A stretch of 64,000 bases of DNA from Agarilytica sp045430345 (GCA_045430345.1 JAILXT010000001.1:682001-746000); one strand, 5' to 3'; numbered from the stretch's first letter, positions 53,131-62,812 are shown. The notes: generated from the sequence alone by a model not told the origin. Numbers and translations are program-made.

Positions 53131-55021
53131 TACATGACCTGGATTCTGGAAAGTCTGGAGCGGATTGTATAAGCAACAAATACTGCAATGACCAAGGCTT
53201 GAGCAAGGACGCTTTGCCAAGTTGATTTCAGTCCTATCCAGTCAAGTTCGAAAGTCATAGGCAGGGGAGAGATTCCGATGATTGCCGCTTCCTGCAATGC
53301 GATAATACCTTTCCCGATCAACACAAATGACAGTCCAACCAATAGATAGGTGGTCACGGAGAAGAATCGACCAATCGGAAGTCTAACTGAGTAACGGATT
53401 GTTAGCCACGCTACCACCGCTAAGCAAAGTGCTCCTGCTAAGAATCCACTGATAATTGTGGACGTTTGAGAAGGTAGCGATTGTGTTAAAAGGGCTTCGT
53501 AAAACAACACCGTTTCAAAGACCTCTCGGTAGACCGCGATAAATGCGAATAGGGCGATCCCCCAAAGTGTGCCAGACTTTAATCGCTGAGTGACCTGTTT
53601 TTGGATATAAGCCTTCCATTGTGCTGCATGACTTTTACTGTGCATCCAAACGCCCACGTAAAATAATACTGCAGCGGCAGTCAGGGCGGCCACGCCTTCC
53701 ATTACTTCACGGCTGGCACCACTGATACTGATAAGTTCACGCGCCGCCCACCAGGTTAGTCCGCCAGCTATGAGTGCTGTGGCCCACCCTGCGTGCACGT
53801 ATCTGAGGGCGTCGGCTCGTCCAGAACGTATCAACACCATCGCCAGTGCTAGTGTAACCAGAAGCGCTTCCAGCCCTTCACGCAGTAGGATGATTAAACT
53901 GGCACTAAATAAGGTTGCGTTAGATAATCCTTCCGAAGACAAAATCTGTTCGGCACTCTCGAGTTGTGCCAGGGTGGCATCCAAGCTTGCTTCTAGCTGC
54001 TCCCGGTTCTCCGCGTTTTTAAACTGCTTCCTTAATGCCATCATATTGGCTTCAATTTGCTTTCTCAGGTTCGAGTCTCGAGTATCGAGACTGCTTTCTA
54101 CCAACTCAAACCCATCTAAGTAGGCGCTCACAGCAAAGTGATTTGCCTTTTCCAATTGACCATTTTTGTAAGCAGAGCGAGCCTCTAACAACTTGCTTCG
54201 AGCTATACTTAGGGGAGAAGGGGAGTGAGAAAAAAGCCTGCTGGGTGACGCGCGAAGTTGTACAACTTTTTCAAGCTCGTCTATATCCCCATTAGCTAAT
54301 TGCGTGGGGCTATTATTGATCAATTCCTCCAAGGTAACATTTGGTGATTTCGCAAACTCAACCTTAACCTCTTCAAAAGCCAAACTTCCCGCATAAAAAG
54401 CCAGCGACCAACGCTGCTCTTCGCTCAGTTGGTCGTAAGCAGCCATGGCTGTTTCATCGATGCCATTGGATATCGCATCGTATAACCCGAGAATGGAACG
54501 ATTCATCGCGCGCGTTCTGTCGGTAAAATCTGTGGGCGGTGGTTCTAGCCCAATACTAGTGGGGCCATCACCTTTGCCTTGGCGGCCGTGACAGGTTGAG
54601 CATTGTTGCTGAAATAGAGATTGGGTTTCAGACTCTGGCAACAGTTGCCGAGGCAGTGTCGCTTGAGGCATTTGCTCCAATAGTTCAGAACGTAGCTCGT
54701 TACACAATTGTTGTATTGCTGAAGATGCTTGATGGCCGCTTCCAATATTTCTGCCTTGGAAACGAGTGCACTTACCTTTGATGCCTTTGCCTGTGTTATC
54801 AAGATACCGGAAAATTCCAGCATCTCCTGATACTCCCCATCATTAATGACTTTTCCGCTATCGACCGCTTCCGGATAGTCCACGCCTATATATTCCGCTA
54901 GCTGTGCCATCTGTCTGTAGTCTGGTATTGATGTATTAGCAATACCATTGACCGAAAGTATTGAGATAAATAGCAGCATTGCTGGGTGAATTTTAAAGCC
55001 ATTGAACCAAGGGAGAAACAC
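53130..55021 (-). pseudogene. pbrT: FTR1-family permease with cytochrome c domain (PbrT-like), frameshifted
   Basis: Two overlapping reverse frames together make one FTR1/PbrT protein of about 620 residues. The 5' frame (from 55021) supplies the signal segment and the DYRQMAQLAEYIGVDYPEAV region. The 3' frame carries a cytochrome c motif CSTCHGRQGKG, a periplasmic helical region, and the FTR1 permease with two REXXE-type metal motifs (LREGLEALL and YREVFETVL). The frames switch within about 54690-54740. Without correction no single protein covers both halves. In Cupriavidus PbrT is a Pb(II) uptake protein, and the same domain order is seen in ferrous-iron permeases. Its promoter at 55065-55095 is a MerR/PbrR-type site. 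The shift may be a true mutation or a sequencing error. Confidence 0.8.
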
Positions 55022-55064
55022 GGTATAACCTCGAGATTTTTAAAGGGAATGAGAATCAGTTACG

Positions 55065-55095
55065 ATTATAAAGTCTATAGTTGGTATAGAGTCAA
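55065..55095 (-). promoter_or_regulatory. MerR-family (PbrR-type) promoter of pbrT
   Basis: Reverse strand: -35 TTGACT (plus 55090-55095), then an exact 19-base spacer containing the near-perfect dyad CTATACCAACTATAG, then a perfect -10 TATAAT (55065-55070). The dyad half-sites match those of the site at 62377-62407, so the PbrR-like regulator at 62420 is the likely activator. Confidence 0.85.
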
Positions 55096-55111
55096 TAACT
55101 TGTAATAGATA

Positions 55112-55135
55112 ACCCCTCCTCGGTTGAAGAGGGGT
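55112..55135 (-). terminator. Hairpin after czcA copy 2
   Basis: ACCCCTC (55112-55118) pairs with GAGGGGT (55129-55135), extended by a TC/GA pair inside, 8 bases after the czcA stop. Only a poor T-run follows leftwards. It could separate the czc transcript from the pbrT promoter. Confidence 0.5.
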
Positions 55136-55142
55136 GGTTCTG

Positions 55143-58100
55143 TTAGCCGTGCTTAACGTCTTTTCGATGTACCCATTGATACAACACTGGAAGTACGAGC
55201 AAAGTTAAGATAGTTGAGGAGATAATTCCCCCAATCACAACAGTAGCGAGTGGTCGTTGAACCTCCGCCCCTGTACCGGTATTTAATGCCATCGGCACGA
55301 AACCGAGGCTAGCCACTAAGGCGGTCATTAACACAGGCCTTAGGCGTATCATGGCTCCGTCTACGATGGACTGGGTCAATTCTCCAGTCTCATGCCAAAG
55401 TTGTCGTATGAACGCGAGCATCACCAAACCATTTAAAACGGCTACCCCGGATAATGCGATGAACCCAATACCAGCCGAGATTGACAACGGCATATCACGT
55501 AAAAACAACGACAGCACTCCACCTGTCAGTGCGAGTGGCACACCACTGAAAATGATCAATGCGTCTTTGAGTGATGCAAAGGCCATGACCAGTAAACCCA
55601 AAATCACCATCAAGGTGAGTGGCACCACAAGGGATAGTCGCTGACTGGCCGACTCCAATTGCTCGAACGTACCGCCGTAATCCAGCCAATAGCCCGGAGG
55701 GATATCTGCTTGTTCGCGAATCTCCTGTTTTACCTCACTAACAAAGCTTCCTAGGTCTCGCCCGCGCACGTTTGCGGTTACTACAACACGTCGTTTCCCA
55801 TTTTCTCGACTAATTTGTGCCGGAGAAGGCGCAATAGTGAGAGAGGCCACTTCTTCCAGAGGGACATAGTCGCCGTTGGGAAGAGGAACAGGTAAGGATT
55901 TAAGTCCTTCGATATCCCGTCTGAGCAGCTCGGGAAGACGCACGATCAGCTCGAAGCGACGATCTCCTTCGTATAAAACACCCGCTGATTCGCCACCTAT
56001 TGCTGCAGCAATCCAATCCTGCAGTTGAATCACATTCAAACCATAGCGACCGAGTGTTTCTCGTTTAGGGCTCACTGACAAGGATGGCAATCCCTCCACT
56101 TGCTCCATTCGGACATCGGCCGCGCCTTCTACGGTGCTTACAACCTGTAGGATGTCTTTTGCGGTAAGGGTCAGTTGGTCCAGGTCATCACCAAAAATCT
56201 TTATTCCTAGATCTGCTCGTACACCCGAAATGAGTTCGTTAAAACGCATTTGTATGGGTTGAGTGAATTCATAATTATTGCCGGGTAGTTGCCACAGTGC
56301 TTCTTCTATTTCTTCAAGTAATTCATTCTTTGTTTTTGATGGTTCTGCCCATACATTTCTGGGTTTTAGAATCACAAAAATATCAGCAATACTGGGCGGC
56401 ATGGGATCAGTGGCCACTTCTGGTGTCCCTATTCGCGAAAAGACTTTATCGACCTCCGGAAACGCTTTAATGCGCTGCTCCAGAACCTCCTGCATTTCGA
56501 CAGATTGTTCCAAGCCTGTACCGGGTATGCGTAGCGCTTGAAGCGCAATGTCACCTTCGTTTAATTGCGGCACAAATTCTGATCCTAGAGTGGTCGCCAG
56601 CCAAATGCTGAACGCCACAAGAAGAGCTGCACCTGATACGACTACCCAGCGAAACTTGAGTGTGGCAAGCAGTAAAGGACGATAAACAGATTTGGCTGCG
56701 TTGATGACGACGCTTTCTTTTTCACTGATTTTTCCATTCATAATCACGGCAACGGCTGCAGGTACCAGTGTTAACGACAAAACCATGGCAGAAATTAGCG
56801 CCATAACAACAGTTGCGGCCATCGGGTGGAACATTTTTCCTTCAACGCCAGTCAAGCTAAATATCGGAATGTAGACGATGGTAATGATGGCGACACCGAA
56901 CAGGCTTGGACGTATCACTTCAGAAGTCGCTTCAAATACCGTATTCAGTCGTTCACGAAGATCTTGCAGTCCACTCTGATGCTGTGCGTTAGCCAAGCGT
57001 CGAATACAATTTTCAACAATGATTACGGCACCATCGACAATTAAACCAAAGTCGAGGGCTCCCAAACTCATTAAGTTGGCGGACACGCCCGTTTTTACCA
57101 TGCCCGTTATCGTCATCAGCATCGCCAAAGGAATGACTGCAGCGGTGATAAGTGCAGCACGTATATTCCCCAGTAATACAAATAACACAACAATAACGAG
57201 TAGCGCGCCTTCCAATAAATTTTTGCTTACCGTCTTAACGGCTTTATCAACCAGGCTTGTGCGATCGTATACCGCTTCCGCAATAACGCCTTCTGGCAAC
57301 GAGGCTTGTATATCCGCCAGTTTAAGCGCGACATCTCGTGCCACCGTACGTGAGTTTTCGCCAATCAACATCATGGCGGTTCCCAGTACTGTCTCCACTC
57401 CATTCCGCGTTGCGGCACCGGTACGGAGTTCCTTCCCTATGGCAACCTCTGCTATATCATCTATTTTAACTGGCACACCATCATTTTGTTTGATAATGAC
57501 CTGGCGGATCTCCTCAATCGTGCCTAATTGGCCTTGAGAACGTACCAATAATTGTTGGCCATTGGCTTCGATGTAGCCGGCACCTCGGTTATCGTTATTA
57601 GACCGTAATGCATCGGCAACATCTTCGAGACTAACCTGATGGTATAAAAGCTTTTCGGGGCTTGGCATCACATGGTATTGCTTGTTGTATCCGCCAATGC
57701 TGTTAACTTCGATGACACCTTTAACCTGTGCTAATTGAGGTTTGATAATCCAGTCCTGAATTTCTCTTAGAGCGGTTGCTGTATACGGTTCACCGTTACT
57801 CATGCGTGCAGACGAATCAGCCTGTACTGTATACATAAATATCTCGCCAAGACCCGTCGATATGGGTCCCATCTCTGGCTCAAGTCCGGCAGGCAACACA
57901 CTTTTAATCGCACCAAGGCGCGCATTAATCAGGTTTCTGGCGAAATAGATATCCGTGCCTTCTTCAAATACCACCGTGACTTGAGATAAACCATAGCGAG
58001 ATAAAGAACGCGTGTGCGAAAGCTTGGGCAAGCCAGCGAGAGCCGTCTCAACCGGATAGGTGATTCGTTGCTCCGATTCCAGAGGCGAATAGCCCGGTGC

Positions 58101-58256
58101 CGAGGTATTAATCTGTACCTGTACATTGGTGATATCCGGTACCGCATCGATGGGAAGTTTTTGATAACTCCACACGCCAATACCAACAATCACCAAAATA
58201 AAACTTAAAAATAGAAAACGCCTCTCTATCGCGAGGCGCAAAATTGATTCAATCAT
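55143..58256 (-). CDS. czcA: Heavy-metal RND efflux pump, copy 2
   Basis: A 1037-residue HME-RND pump of the CzcA type, with the same DFGLIVDGAVIIVEN motif as copy 1. The two pumps agree over almost every segment (for example ITNVQVQIN.SAPGYSPLESEQ and the C-terminal GVAVLNGLVMLAFIR), which shows a duplication. Most differences lie in the periplasmic loops. It is followed leftwards by a hairpin, and its upstream partner czcB2 ends 9 bases before it. Substrates are expected to be Co, Zn or Cd. Confidence 0.95.
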   Translation of the reverse strand: MIESILRLAIERRFLFLSFILVIVGIGVWSYQKLPIDAVPDITNVQVQINTSAPGYSPLESEQRITYPVETALAGLPKLSHTRSLSRYGLSQVTVVFEEGTDIYFARNLINARLGAIKSVLPAGLEPEMGPISTGLGEIFMYTVQADSSARMSNGEPYTATALREIQDWIIKPQLAQVKGVIEVNSIGGYNKQYHVMPSPEKLLYHQVSLEDVADALRSNNDNRGAGYIEANGQQLLVRSQGQLGTIEEIRQVIIKQNDGVPVKIDDIAEVAIGKELRTGAATRNGVETVLGTAMMLIGENSRTVARDVALKLADIQASLPEGVIAEAVYDRTSLVDKAVKTVSKNLLEGALLVIVVLFVLLGNIRAALITAAVIPLAMLMTITGMVKTGVSANLMSLGALDFGLIVDGAVIIVENCIRRLANAQHQSGLQDLRERLNTVFEATSEVIRPSLFGVAIITIVYIPIFSLTGVEGKMFHPMAATVVMALISAMVLSLTLVPAAVAVIMNGKISEKESVVINAAKSVYRPLLLATLKFRWVVVSGAALLVAFSIWLATTLGSEFVPQLNEGDIALQALRIPGTGLEQSVEMQEVLEQRIKAFPEVDKVFSRIGTPEVATDPMPPSIADIFVILKPRNVWAEPSKTKNELLEEIEEALWQLPGNNYEFTQPIQMRFNELISGVRADLGIKIFGDDLDQLTLTAKDILQVVSTVEGAADVRMEQVEGLPSLSVSPKRETLGRYGLNVIQLQDWIAAAIGGESAGVLYEGDRRFELIVRLPELLRRDIEGLKSLPVPLPNGDYVPLEEVASLTIAPSPAQISRENGKRRVVVTANVRGRDLGSFVSEVKQEIREQADIPPGYWLDYGGTFEQLESASQRLSLVVPLTLMVILGLLVMAFASLKDALIIFSGVPLALTGGVLSLFLRDMPLSISAGIGFIALSGVAVLNGLVMLAFIRQLWHETGELTQSIVDGAMIRLRPVLMTALVASLGFVPMALNTGTGAEVQRPLATVVIGGIISSTILTLLVLPVLYQWVHRKDVKHG

Positions 58257-58265
58257 AATGCACCC

Positions 58266-59162
58266 CTAGTCGTCGTCTTCAGCTTCGGATTTTAAAATAT
58301 CCGCTTTGATTAAGTAGCTATTTTCTGAAACATATTCGGCCTCATGTTCCAGTCCTGAAACAACCTCAATGAAATTGTCGTCGGATTTCCCTAGTACCAA
58401 AGGCGCAAACTCATAAGCTTCACCTTCTTTAACAAACACACCTAATCGTTCCCCCAATTCTTGTACGGCGTCTTTCGTCACCACCAAAGAAACGTCAAAT
58501 TCATTGGTATGTATTTTCCCTTTGGCAAGCAGACCTGGAGAAAGCTTTAATTCATCGTTATCAAGCTTGACGCGCGCAAACACATAAGGTTTACCTTCAG
58601 CCGGTATCAGGTGGGCTACATCGGAAAGAATCGTCTTATCGTTGATGGTGATAGAAACAGGCTGTCCGGCGCTCACTTTTGCCTGTTTTTCCGGGTAAAT
58701 ACGGAACTCTACCCACACCGTATCCAGGTTGGTAATCGTCAATAACCGCCGTTCTTGTGTTGGTTCACCGGGGTTCGCGTGACGTTGCACAATAACCCCG
58801 GATATCGGAGCGAGTATTGGATAGCTTTTTAAGCTTTCGTTTGACTCTATGGTCGCGATGCGATCACCTTTATTAACGCTATCGCCGATTGCAACGTTGA
58901 TTGATTTGACGATGCCGGGGAAGCGCGCATAAATTTCGTGACTGTTCTCAGGCGCTTGTGCCACGCTCCCATAGACTGTGACGGTTTGACTGATTGTCCC
59001 GGCTGTTGCTTTTGCGGTAACAATGCCTACCTTGGTAGATAACTCGTCGTTAATTCGACTGATTTCTTCATATTCATCATCATCGTCGTCATCCGCCAAG
59101 GTGCTTTGAATCGGCGCTAAAACGCCAAGCAATAGAAATAGTGAGAGTAAGTATTTATTCAT
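58266..59162 (-). CDS. czcB: RND periplasmic adaptor, copy 2
   Basis: A membrane-fusion protein of about 298 residues, started at ATG 59162 with AGGA 8 bases upstream; a 12-codon extension to 59198 is rejected. Signal peptide 1-23 ends near TLA. The mature protein opens with ADDDDDDEYEE, then follows the HlyD-type hairpin and barrel of copy 1 (ISGVIVQRHANPGEPTQ). The long His-rich arm of copy 1 is missing, so the two adaptors may differ in metal capture. It is read with czcC2 and czcA2. Confidence 0.93.
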   Translation of the reverse strand: MNKYLLSLFLLLGVLAPIQSTLADDDDDDEYEEISRINDELSTKVGIVTAKATAGTISQTVTVYGSVAQAPENSHEIYARFPGIVKSINVAIGDSVNKGDRIATIESNESLKSYPILAPISGVIVQRHANPGEPTQERRLLTITNLDTVWVEFRIYPEKQAKVSAGQPVSITINDKTILSDVAHLIPAEGKPYVFARVKLDNDELKLSPGLLAKGKIHTNEFDVSLVVTKDAVQELGERLGVFVKEGEAYEFAPLVLGKSDDNFIEVVSGLEHEAEYVSENSYLIKADILKSEAEDDD

Positions 59163-59216
59163 TGTTTTTCCTATTTGATCCACGTATCGATGGATCACTG
59201 AAATTTTAAAAACGGT

Positions 59217-60488
59217 TTATTGAGAGATCGATGTACCGATTAACTGTTCTATCAGTACCTGGCTTATCTGCACATTCGTGGCGGCATCGATAAGGGCTTG
59301 TTTTGTAGTGAGCAACTCTTCCTGTGCGGCGACGAGATCTTGATATCGATATCGTCCGTTCTCATACGCTTTTTTTGTTAGTTGAAATGCCTTTTCCAAA
59401 GCGGGGATGGCCGTGTCTTCCATCTTCATCACAGCGTCCATGTTTTGGTTTCGCAGAGACCAAGCTTCGAAGAGTTTTGCATGCAAACGCAGGAGGGAGT
59501 CTTGCTTGGCATACTCGATGGCGTTGCGTTCAGCGAGTGCGGCTTTAACTTCACCCCGATTTCGCTTGGATGCAAACAGTGGTATTGACAGGCCGGCGGT
59601 TAACGCAGAATCACCCGTTTCTTCAAAGCGCCTAACGCCCGCACGCCAGGTAATGTCGCTACGACTATTTGTGCGCGCTAAAGTAATTTCCGCGTCTTTT
59701 ATTCGTGCATCACTCGCAAACACCTGAACAGAAGGCGATGTTTTAATGCGCGCATAAAGCTGATCGAAACTCTCGCTCTTACCATATTCGAATAAATTTC
59801 CATTTAGATGACTAAACTCGGGAGACGTCTCGCCCCAAAAATGTGCCAGCAGTATTTTTTGTCGTTGAAGCTTTGAGGTCAACGCGGCTAATTGAAGCTC
59901 CGCCCGAATGACCGCAGCCTGCGCACGCATAACCTCGGCTTCAGGTGTCGCGCCTTGCTTTGCTCGTGTTTGTACGGCCTTGAACAGTGATCGCGACAGA
60001 TCCAACGAGTTGTTAGCAAGGTCGATATTTGCCTGCGTTGACAAGCCTTCGATAAATACTTGGGTCAGTTGACTCAAGACATCCAATGTAGCTGCTTGCT
60101 GTTCCCAATGATTTCTATTGATTCGAGCATCTACTAGGGACATACGCGCCTTGCGCTTGCCCCCCATTTCAATAACCGATGAGAGTAGTAGTGTGGTTTC
60201 AGCACTATCAACACCTTTGGTATCACCGGATCCAGCAAAATTTTCCACTTCGAGTTCGAATTCCATTACTGGGCGCAATGAATGGATTTGCTTTTGAGAT
60301 ATTAAAACCTCCTTAGCGAAAGAGTATTGATATAGTTGTGGGTTTCGTTCGAGAGTATTAGCGATCGCCCCTTTTAATGTCAGGGTTGTTTCACTGTTAG
60401 CATAACCTGAATATGACAACAATCCGCTAATCAAAGTTGCCGCTGACAAGCAGATTGCTTTGCACCTAATGAGTGTGTTGAATCTCAT
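59217..60488 (-). CDS. czcC: Heavy-metal efflux outer-membrane channel, copy 2
   Basis: A 423-residue TolC-like channel, the same length as copy 1. Shared segments include MRFNTLIRCKAIC at the start, VENFAGSGDTKGVDSAE, RAKQGATPEAEVMRAQAAV and the C-terminal GRYRYQDLVAAQEELLTTK. Signal peptide about 1-31. It supplies the outer-membrane duct for CzcBA copy 2. czcI copy 2 starts upstream. Confidence 0.93.
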   Translation of the reverse strand: MRFNTLIRCKAICLSAATLISGLLSYSGYANSETTLTLKGAIANTLERNPQLYQYSFAKEVLISQKQIHSLRPVMEFELEVENFAGSGDTKGVDSAETTLLLSSVIEMGGKRKARMSLVDARINRNHWEQQAATLDVLSQLTQVFIEGLSTQANIDLANNSLDLSRSLFKAVQTRAKQGATPEAEVMRAQAAVIRAELQLAALTSKLQRQKILLAHFWGETSPEFSHLNGNLFEYGKSESFDQLYARIKTSPSVQVFASDARIKDAEITLARTNSRSDITWRAGVRRFEETGDSALTAGLSIPLFASKRNRGEVKAALAERNAIEYAKQDSLLRLHAKLFEAWSLRNQNMDAVMKMEDTAIPALEKAFQLTKKAYENGRYRYQDLVAAQEELLTTKQALIDAATNVQISQVLIEQLIGTSISQ

Positions 60489-60543
60489 AAAATGATCCTA
60501 GTTTAGTTAATTTTTCCGCGATTACGGAGAGAATATTATTTAA

Positions 60544-60897
60544 CTAGGTGTGTGAGATTGGAGGACGTAGTAGAGAGTTAATAATTTCTGAAGACGTATT
60601 TTCACGATAAGTAGATATGTCGGAGCGTGTTTTTTGAAGGGTAAAATTCAGCGATCTAACTAAAATTGCAGGACAACCATGTCCATGACACTGGCAGCAG
60701 TGATTGCAATCTCGCTCCTGCTCTTCCAGTAACTCCGTTTTATTTATGGTCGGTTCCGGGGCTTCAGAATTGAGTGAAACATCATTAAAAGATAAGCGTT
60801 CTTTGTTTGACTGATGAAACTCGTATGCGTCTGCAAAGGTCGCTATCGATTGCAACGTAACCAAAATAACAAGAATGTATGTTAGCCAAATTTTCAT
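60544..60897 (-). CDS. czcI: CzcI-like periplasmic Cys/His protein, copy 2
   Basis: A 117-residue exported protein with signal peptide 1-23 and a Cys/His cluster DCNHCCQCHGHG. The C-terminal part FTLQKTRSDISTYRENTS ends SLLRPPISHT. It aligns with copy 1 at 52546: cluster, ENTSSEIIN against ENTPSEIIN, and the RPPI tail. It starts the czcI-czcC-czcB-czcA unit. A role as a periplasmic metal sensor or buffer is inferred from position. Confidence 0.8.
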   Translation of the reverse strand: MKIWLTYILVILVTLQSIATFADAYEFHQSNKERLSFNDVSLNSEAPEPTINKTELLEEQERDCNHCCQCHGHGCPAILVRSLNFTLQKTRSDISTYRENTSSEIINSLLRPPISHT

Positions 60898-60970
60898 TAA
60901 TATTTCATTGAAACTAAATGGTATATTGTGTTTTAAAAAATTACTTTAGATTACGCCAGGAGGCTACTAA

Positions 60971-61366
60971 CTATGGTAGTGCCGACATTACATTTTCCAG
61001 CTTTTGTCGCACCGTACTAGCCAATGTTTCGATTTCTGGCTTTTTTACTAGCTCCAAAACCGCACTGGGGTCCATGAACTCGACATGAGTTTCCCCAGTT
61101 TCGCCTACTCTAACGACAACGTTACATGGCAACAAAAGACCAATAGTGGGTTCGGCTGTCAAAGCCTGATGTGCAAGCGATGGGTTACAAGCTCCAAGAA
61201 TACGGTATTCTTGCGTATCCAGATCAAGTTTCTTTTTCATCGTGGCCTTCACATCAATTTCGGTTAAAACGCCAAAGCCTTCTTTTTTTAGTTCTTCAGT
61301 AAGTCGCTGGATTGCAGCATCAAACGTTAGATCGACAATTTTTCCGAAGCTGTAATTGTTGCTCAT
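60971..61366 (-). CDS. DUF302 domain protein
   Basis: A 131-residue DUF302 protein beginning MSNNYSFGKIVDLTFDAA, with the DUF302 core LTEELKKEGFGVLTEIDVKAT and TIGLLLPCNVVVR. Its fold is a small beta-alpha protein often found near metal and thiol genes; no biochemical function is established. There is no signal peptide. It lies between the CDF gene (61445) and czcI copy 2 in the same reading direction and has no counterpart before copy 1. Confidence 0.9.
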   Translation of the reverse strand: MSNNYSFGKIVDLTFDAAIQRLTEELKKEGFGVLTEIDVKATMKKKLDLDTQEYRILGACNPSLAHQALTAEPTIGLLLPCNVVVRVGETGETHVEFMDPSAVLELVKKPEIETLASTVRQKLENVMSALP

Positions 61367-61444
61367 ATCGGTATTTCCTCTGTTATCTATAGGGTTAATG
61401 TATGAATAAAACGCTATAACATTTACTCAAGAATCGTTGCCTGC

Positions 61445-62347
61445 CTAGGCGTTGAGACTCAGAATGCGCCTTGCCCCATTTAGCACAATAGCAGCGATGA
61501 TCAACCCAATCGCTAAGTCAGGCATTTGGGACCCTGTCCAAGCAACGAGGCCTCCTGCCAAGATTACACCGGCATTGGCGATTACGTCATTCGCTGAAAA
61601 TATCCAGCTCGCCTTCATATGGGCGCCCTGGTTACGCGATTTAAAGATCAACAATAGGCATGTAATGTTGGCCACCAAGGCCACGGCGCCCATACTCATC
61701 ATGAGTGCCGAAACCGGCTCGCTTCCATAGATGGCTCGCCTTATCACCTCGAGCAAGACCCCCACGGCAAGAGTGAGCTGTAGCCAGCCGGAAAAGTGCG
61801 CCGCTTTGAGTTTCAGTTTTGCAGCCTTGCCTACAGCATATAATGACACGCCGTACACCGCTGCATCGGCAAACATATCCAGTGAATCAGCAATAAGCCC
61901 GGTGGATTGCGCCACAACGCCCACGCCGAACTCAAGCGTAAACATGACCGCGTTAATGACCAGTAACCAGCGTAACGCCTGCGCTTCCCGTGCTTCATCG
62001 GATTTTGCAGCTTCTTGCACTTCCTGAACGGTTTCTTCGTCCACCGACTCAACTGAAACCAAATTGGCTCCAAGGCCCACAGACTTCATGGTTTTTTCCA
62101 CTGTCTTCGCAATATCTGGATGATATACCCGCAACTTGCGGTTGGGGATGTCGAATTCAAAGGTGAGCGCCTCATCAAGGCTCGCAAATGCAGTGCGAAT
62201 CAGGTTCTCTTCAGACGGGCAATCCATTTGAGGGACATTAAACACACTTACACGGCTTGCATCGGCTTTTTTAATATCGCCTTTCGGATTGGGGGGCGTG
62301 GTTTGATCATGGCCGCACCCACAGCAGGTCTTGGGTTCTAATGACAT
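61445..62347 (-). CDS. Cation transporter with N-terminal Cys-rich/HMA-like domain
   Basis: A protein of about 300 residues, started at ATG 62347. The N-terminus has CCGCGHDQ (metal-binding Cys/His) followed by an HMA-like QMDCPSEENLI module (about 40-105). After an acidic linker come about six membrane helices of CDF type, with GLIADSLDMFADAAVYG as the TM2 motif. The usual cytoplasmic C-terminal CDF domain is missing, so metal may be sensed by the N-terminal domain instead. It is divergent from the PbrR-like regulator, with the dyad promoter at 62377-62407. Its last 35 residues recur as the remnant at 52990-53130. Confidence 0.88.
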   Translation of the reverse strand: MSLEPKTCCGCGHDQTTPPNPKGDIKKADASRVSVFNVPQMDCPSEENLIRTAFASLDEALTFEFDIPNRKLRVYHPDIAKTVEKTMKSVGLGANLVSVESVDEETVQEVQEAAKSDEAREAQALRWLLVINAVMFTLEFGVGVVAQSTGLIADSLDMFADAAVYGVSLYAVGKAAKLKLKAAHFSGWLQLTLAVGVLLEVIRRAIYGSEPVSALMMSMGAVALVANITCLLLIFKSRNQGAHMKASWIFSANDVIANAGVILAGGLVAWTGSQMPDLAIGLIIAAIVLNGARRILSLNA

Positions 62348-62376
62348 ATCCAGCTCTTGTTTGCAGGGTAGGCGCA

Positions 62377-62407
62377 AGTGTAAACTCTATAGCCACTATA
62401 GAGTCAA
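62377..62407 (-). promoter_or_regulatory. MerR-family promoter/operator of the CDF gene
   Basis: The perfect dyad ACTCTATAG CCA CTATAGAGT (62384-62404) lies between -35 TTGACT (plus 62402-62407, reverse strand) and -10 TACACT (62377-62382), with a 19-base spacer. This is the classic PbrR/CadR/ZntR architecture. The regulator gene starts 13 bases to the right and may be autoregulated. Confidence 0.9.
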
Positions 62408-62419
62408 TCGGTAAAGTTT

Positions 62420-62812
62420 ATGAGAATTGGAGAGCTGGCAAAACGCAGCGGTTGCTCGGTTCAGACCATCCGTTACTACGAAAAAGAAGGGCTGCTTGGT
62501 TCGGCATCTCGTAGCGCTGGTAATTTTAGGTTGTACGATCAGAACGGACTGGATCGACTCACATTTATCAAACGCTGCCGTAACCTTGATCTCTCATTAA
62601 AAGAAGTGAAGCAGCTATTGAAACTAAGCCATACTCCCAAGTCCACATGTGGCAAAGTCAATCAGATGGTTGAGCAGCATATTGAGCATGTGGAAGAAAG
62701 GATTACGGAACTTGAAAACCTACGAAATCAGCTTCTTCGACTTAGAGGCAATTGCTCAGAAAATCGCACAATGGATCAATGCGGGATTATTAAAAATTTG
62801 GTACAGAATTAA
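62420..62812 (+). CDS. pbrR: MerR-family lead/cadmium-type regulator
   Basis: A 130-residue MerR protein: winged helix RIGELAKRSGCSVQTIRYYE, dimer helix, and metal-binding cysteines C77, C112 and C121. The 35- and 9-residue spacing matches PbrR (C78, C113, C122) better than CadR (C77, C112, C119). It likely binds the dyad at 62377-62407, and the related site before pbrT at 55065, so that one regulator controls both. Pb(II) is the favoured ligand, but Cd or Zn response is possible. Confidence 0.88.
   Translation: MRIGELAKRSGCSVQTIRYYEKEGLLGSASRSAGNFRLYDQNGLDRLTFIKRCRNLDLSLKEVKQLLKLSHTPKSTCGKVNQMVEQHIEHVEERITELENLRNQLLRLRGNCSENRTMDQCGIIKNLVQN

Noticed and set aside
54545..55021. A separate 158-residue gene upstream of the FTR1 frame
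   Set aside because: Its first part continues the FTR1/PbrT N-terminus and its last part is out-of-frame reading, so both belong to one frameshifted gene.
57019..57537. 172-codon forward frame inside czcA copy 2
   Set aside because: Antisense shadow; the same type of shadow occurs at the equivalent place in copy 1.
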